Origin: Lithospermum erythrorhizon
Taxonomy: Eukaryota > Streptophyta > Magnoliopsida > Boraginales > Boraginaceae
DNA: 64,000 bases
Direction: 5' to 3'
Assembly: GCA_019722365.1 (NCBI GenBank)
Contig: JADFUC010001146.1
Coordinates: 868,001-932,000, forward strand
In this document: one piece after another, positions 62,244 to 64,000 of the stretch
Layout of the letters: each line of letters opens with the position of its first letter
Numbering within the stretch: the first letter of the stretch is position 1
Made by a program: the position numbers and the translations under genes
Notes under the pieces: model-generated
The model's database searches: none
Seen by the model: only the letters and a program-made list of their open reading frames with translations
What the model was told of the DNA's origin: nothing

Positions 62244-62908
62244 TTAATTTTTTTAATTAAAAATTCAATCGGTTCGGTTCGGTTCCCGACCCGATCGGTT
62301 CTGAGAAAACCGAACGAAAATTCGGTTTTATTTTTTCGAACGAGAAATCGGTTCGGTTCCAATCGGTTCCTCCAATTTCGGTTATTTTCGGTTCGGTTCG
62401 TTGTATTTTGTTGGAAGCGCATAACTAGCGATATGTGAAGTAATCTTGGTTCATATTGTTGTATACCAATACCGTTTAACCCTGTGGAAGGTAAATTGTT
62501 TATGTGAATCCCTTGGTGCTTCATGTATTTTCTCCTTTTAGGCTCTGTTTCTAATGCATCTAATGATATTCATTCTCTTAGGCCTTTGTTTTACCAATTC
62601 ACTCTCAAATTGACACTAAAAATACTTTCAGAAGCAAGCAGAAACTTTCAAGTCACCATTAATTGGTACGGAGTATTCAATAATTTGCAAACAAAAAAGT
62701 GTATGATATAGCAAACGTGAAACGTTAAAGTATTGAACAAGAAAAAAACATAGCAATATCAAGCAACAAATTCAACTGGTCTGATGTCTTTCCTTTCACT
62801 ACAACTGGTAAAATGGAAAAGCAAGAGCATGTTCATTGGCTTTCTTTTCCTTTTCCATCTGCATTTCTTTGGTCATGTGATGGGTAGTTAACTTGTTCGG
62901 ATTACATG
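59747..62908. other. Intergenic, repeat-rich region
   Basis: No gene is recognised. At 60610-60900 there is a segment built from repeated GGGTGAATCAGGGAGAG and TGTTTGGAT-like phrases, with a partly inverted counterpart (CTCCATTCTCCCTGG). At 61205-61350 AGAAAGTAGTATTTTATTTA is repeated. At 62030-62410 there is a CGGTT-rich array (separate entry). Confidence 0.55.
62030..62405. repeat. CGGTT-rich simple repeat flanking a (TA)n tract
   Basis: Dozens of degenerate CGGTT and TTCGGTTCGG units occur on both sides of a ~33-base TA microsatellite (about 62204-62237). The motif recurs in both orientations near 62310-62340 (AACCGAACG). Such GGTTCGGTT-rich sequences are common low-complexity components of some plant transposons. 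Confidence 0.75.
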
Positions 62909-64000
62909 CTACTCGTTCAGGAAGACTGCAGTAGGGCTGCCGGGAGAAGGCTGATTTTGTCTGAGAAGAGAGGAATGAGGCCCCGCCCTCTCGATAGCCG
63001 AAGGATCTGCTGCTGACAAAACCTCCAGCTTTTCAAGACCCAGTTGTCGTTTGATTAAGTCGGAGTTCCTAGCAAGAACGTCAATCTCCCCGAAAGGCAA
63101 CTTCAGATCCAATGCCTGCTCCCCGACTGTCGTGACTTCATCCTTCTTAAACCTCAAGAACGGCATACACAGCTTCTGTATTTGTTTAAAGTTGCCTTCT
63201 TTGGCAATTGCACTATTTTGCAGTTCTGAGAGAATCTCTTTGTCTGGAGCAAAAGTGCCGGTGACGGTGTCAAATTTGGTCTTCAGAATCTGTAAGCATT
63301 CCTTCTTCCAACCATCATACTGTTCATTTACAAATATCAGACCTACTGCAGGCTTATTCTGAGTGTTAACATTGAGGTTACCCTTCTTTGAACCAGATAC
63401 TTGCTTCTGTAAGAGTTTCCTCATGGAGACGATGGTATGCTGCAAATACGTATTAGCCTTTTTCAGAGTAAGATCTGGAGAGTCGGCTTCAGGCCATCCT
63501 GCTTTCACAACATATCCACCCTTCTTCAGAAGCTCCCTCCAAACGTGCTCAGCATAGTGAGGGGTTATAGGAGCGACTAAACGGGTCTGCACGTCCATGA
63601 AGCGCAACAGCAGATCACAGTTCATTCCACCAGCCTACAAGAAGCCTATATTCATCATGGCAGATCATAAAACCCCGTCTTTAGAGCTTCACGAAACATG
63701 TACTCACTGTAATTCTTCTCTGTCATTTTCACTGCAATATTCATTTCATTTGCAAACACAAAATCTGCATAGGTGGAAGGTGGGCCACTCCTTAAAGAGG
63801 AATTGGCAGCTAGAATCTCCTCCATCCAAGCTAATTCTTTGGTGAGTCGAAGAATTGCAGCATTAGCAGTTTCAAACACGAAATTTGCATCATCCATGCC
63901 ATCGCCAGCATCAGCAAGAGAGAATCTAGTTGCATCTGCAGAGAATTCTTCAATAGCTTGACGAAGAGTCCTGAAATTTCCAGTGGACTTGGACATTTTC
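62909..64000 (-). pseudogene. Cytosolic leucyl-tRNA synthetase, 3' part, frame broken
   Basis: The minus strand at the window edge enters at the KMSKS loop (KMSKSTGNFRTLR) of a class I synthetase that charges tRNA-Leu. It continues with ADATRFSLADAGDGMDDANF, the anticodon-binding helical region, and the eukaryotic C-terminal extension (GEIDVLARNSDLIKRQLGLE .. SPGSPTAVFLNE), stopping at 62909. Around 63605-63660, between ALKTGFYDL and GGMNCDLLLRFMDVQ, the frame breaks. About ten bases of the expected DEYR..CGAGG coding segment are missing, and the remainder (GATGAATATAGGCTTCTTG) is out of frame with stops. Upstream exons lie outside the window. This is a pseudogene or an assembly error; a gene model would need two pieces. 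Confidence 0.85.

Noticed and set aside
1..64000. CRISPR array, operon, or bacterial-type system
   Set aside because: Intron-split genes, plant-specific families and SINE/MITE repeats show plant nuclear DNA; no regular spacer arrays are present.

Overview
This is nuclear DNA from a flowering plant, most likely a eudicot. It is strongly AT-rich and its genes are split by GT-AG introns. It encodes chloroplast proteins (chlorophyll b synthesis, plastid SecA2, plastid RNA polymerase accessory) and plant-only families (NAC factor, GH35 beta-galactosidase, TCHQD glutathione transferase, CML). Between genes lie MITE-like and SINE-like repeats. I would guess an asterid, but the sequence alone does not prove the order.

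Layout, left to right: a possible first exon of a membrane protein (minus, ~1.3-1.5 kb); chlorophyllide a oxygenase CAO (plus, 3540-8182, 9 exons, 536 aa); an ATAF-type NAC factor (minus, 9523-10595, 251 aa); about 6 kb without a clear gene; a BGAL16-type beta-galactosidase (plus, 17124-23413, 17 exons, 717 aa) with a stray copy of two of its exons at 24.6-24.95 kb; a damaged 40S ribosomal protein S10 gene (minus, 25522-27046); a small DUF688-like protein (plus, 28460-28957); a SECA2 locus with a ruined 5' part and a clean 3' part (plus, 29943-39778); PTAC6/PAP8 (plus, 42169-45261, 340 aa); TCHQD glutathione transferase (minus, 46011-46945, 271 aa, with a long leader intron); a CML44-like gene broken at its start (plus, 51795-52288); a PHD-finger gene with a premature stop (plus, 55349-58488); a hairpin-forming inverted repeat (58744-59746); and the 3' end of a broken cytosolic leucyl-tRNA synthetase (minus, 62909-64000).

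NAC, BGAL16, SECA2, PTAC6, TCHQD, CML44 and the PHD gene all have their closest recalled Arabidopsis relatives in two paired stretches of chromosome 1 (around At1g21550-21650 and At1g77250-77450), in compatible order. The window therefore looks like an ancestral gene block. Six genes are structurally perfect (CAO, NAC, BGAL, PTAC6, TCHQD, DUF688-like), while five carry stops, 1-bp indels or lost splice sites (RPS10, SECA2, CML44, PHD, LeuRS). That mix suggests ongoing gene loss in a duplicated (polyploid) segment. Uncorrected assembly errors are the main alternative.

The most unusual non-coding items are the ~1 kb inverted repeat behind the PHD gene, a tRNA-derived SINE with a perfect 14-bp target-site duplication (53117-53449), and a second dispersed SINE-like family found in introns of CAO and SECA2.
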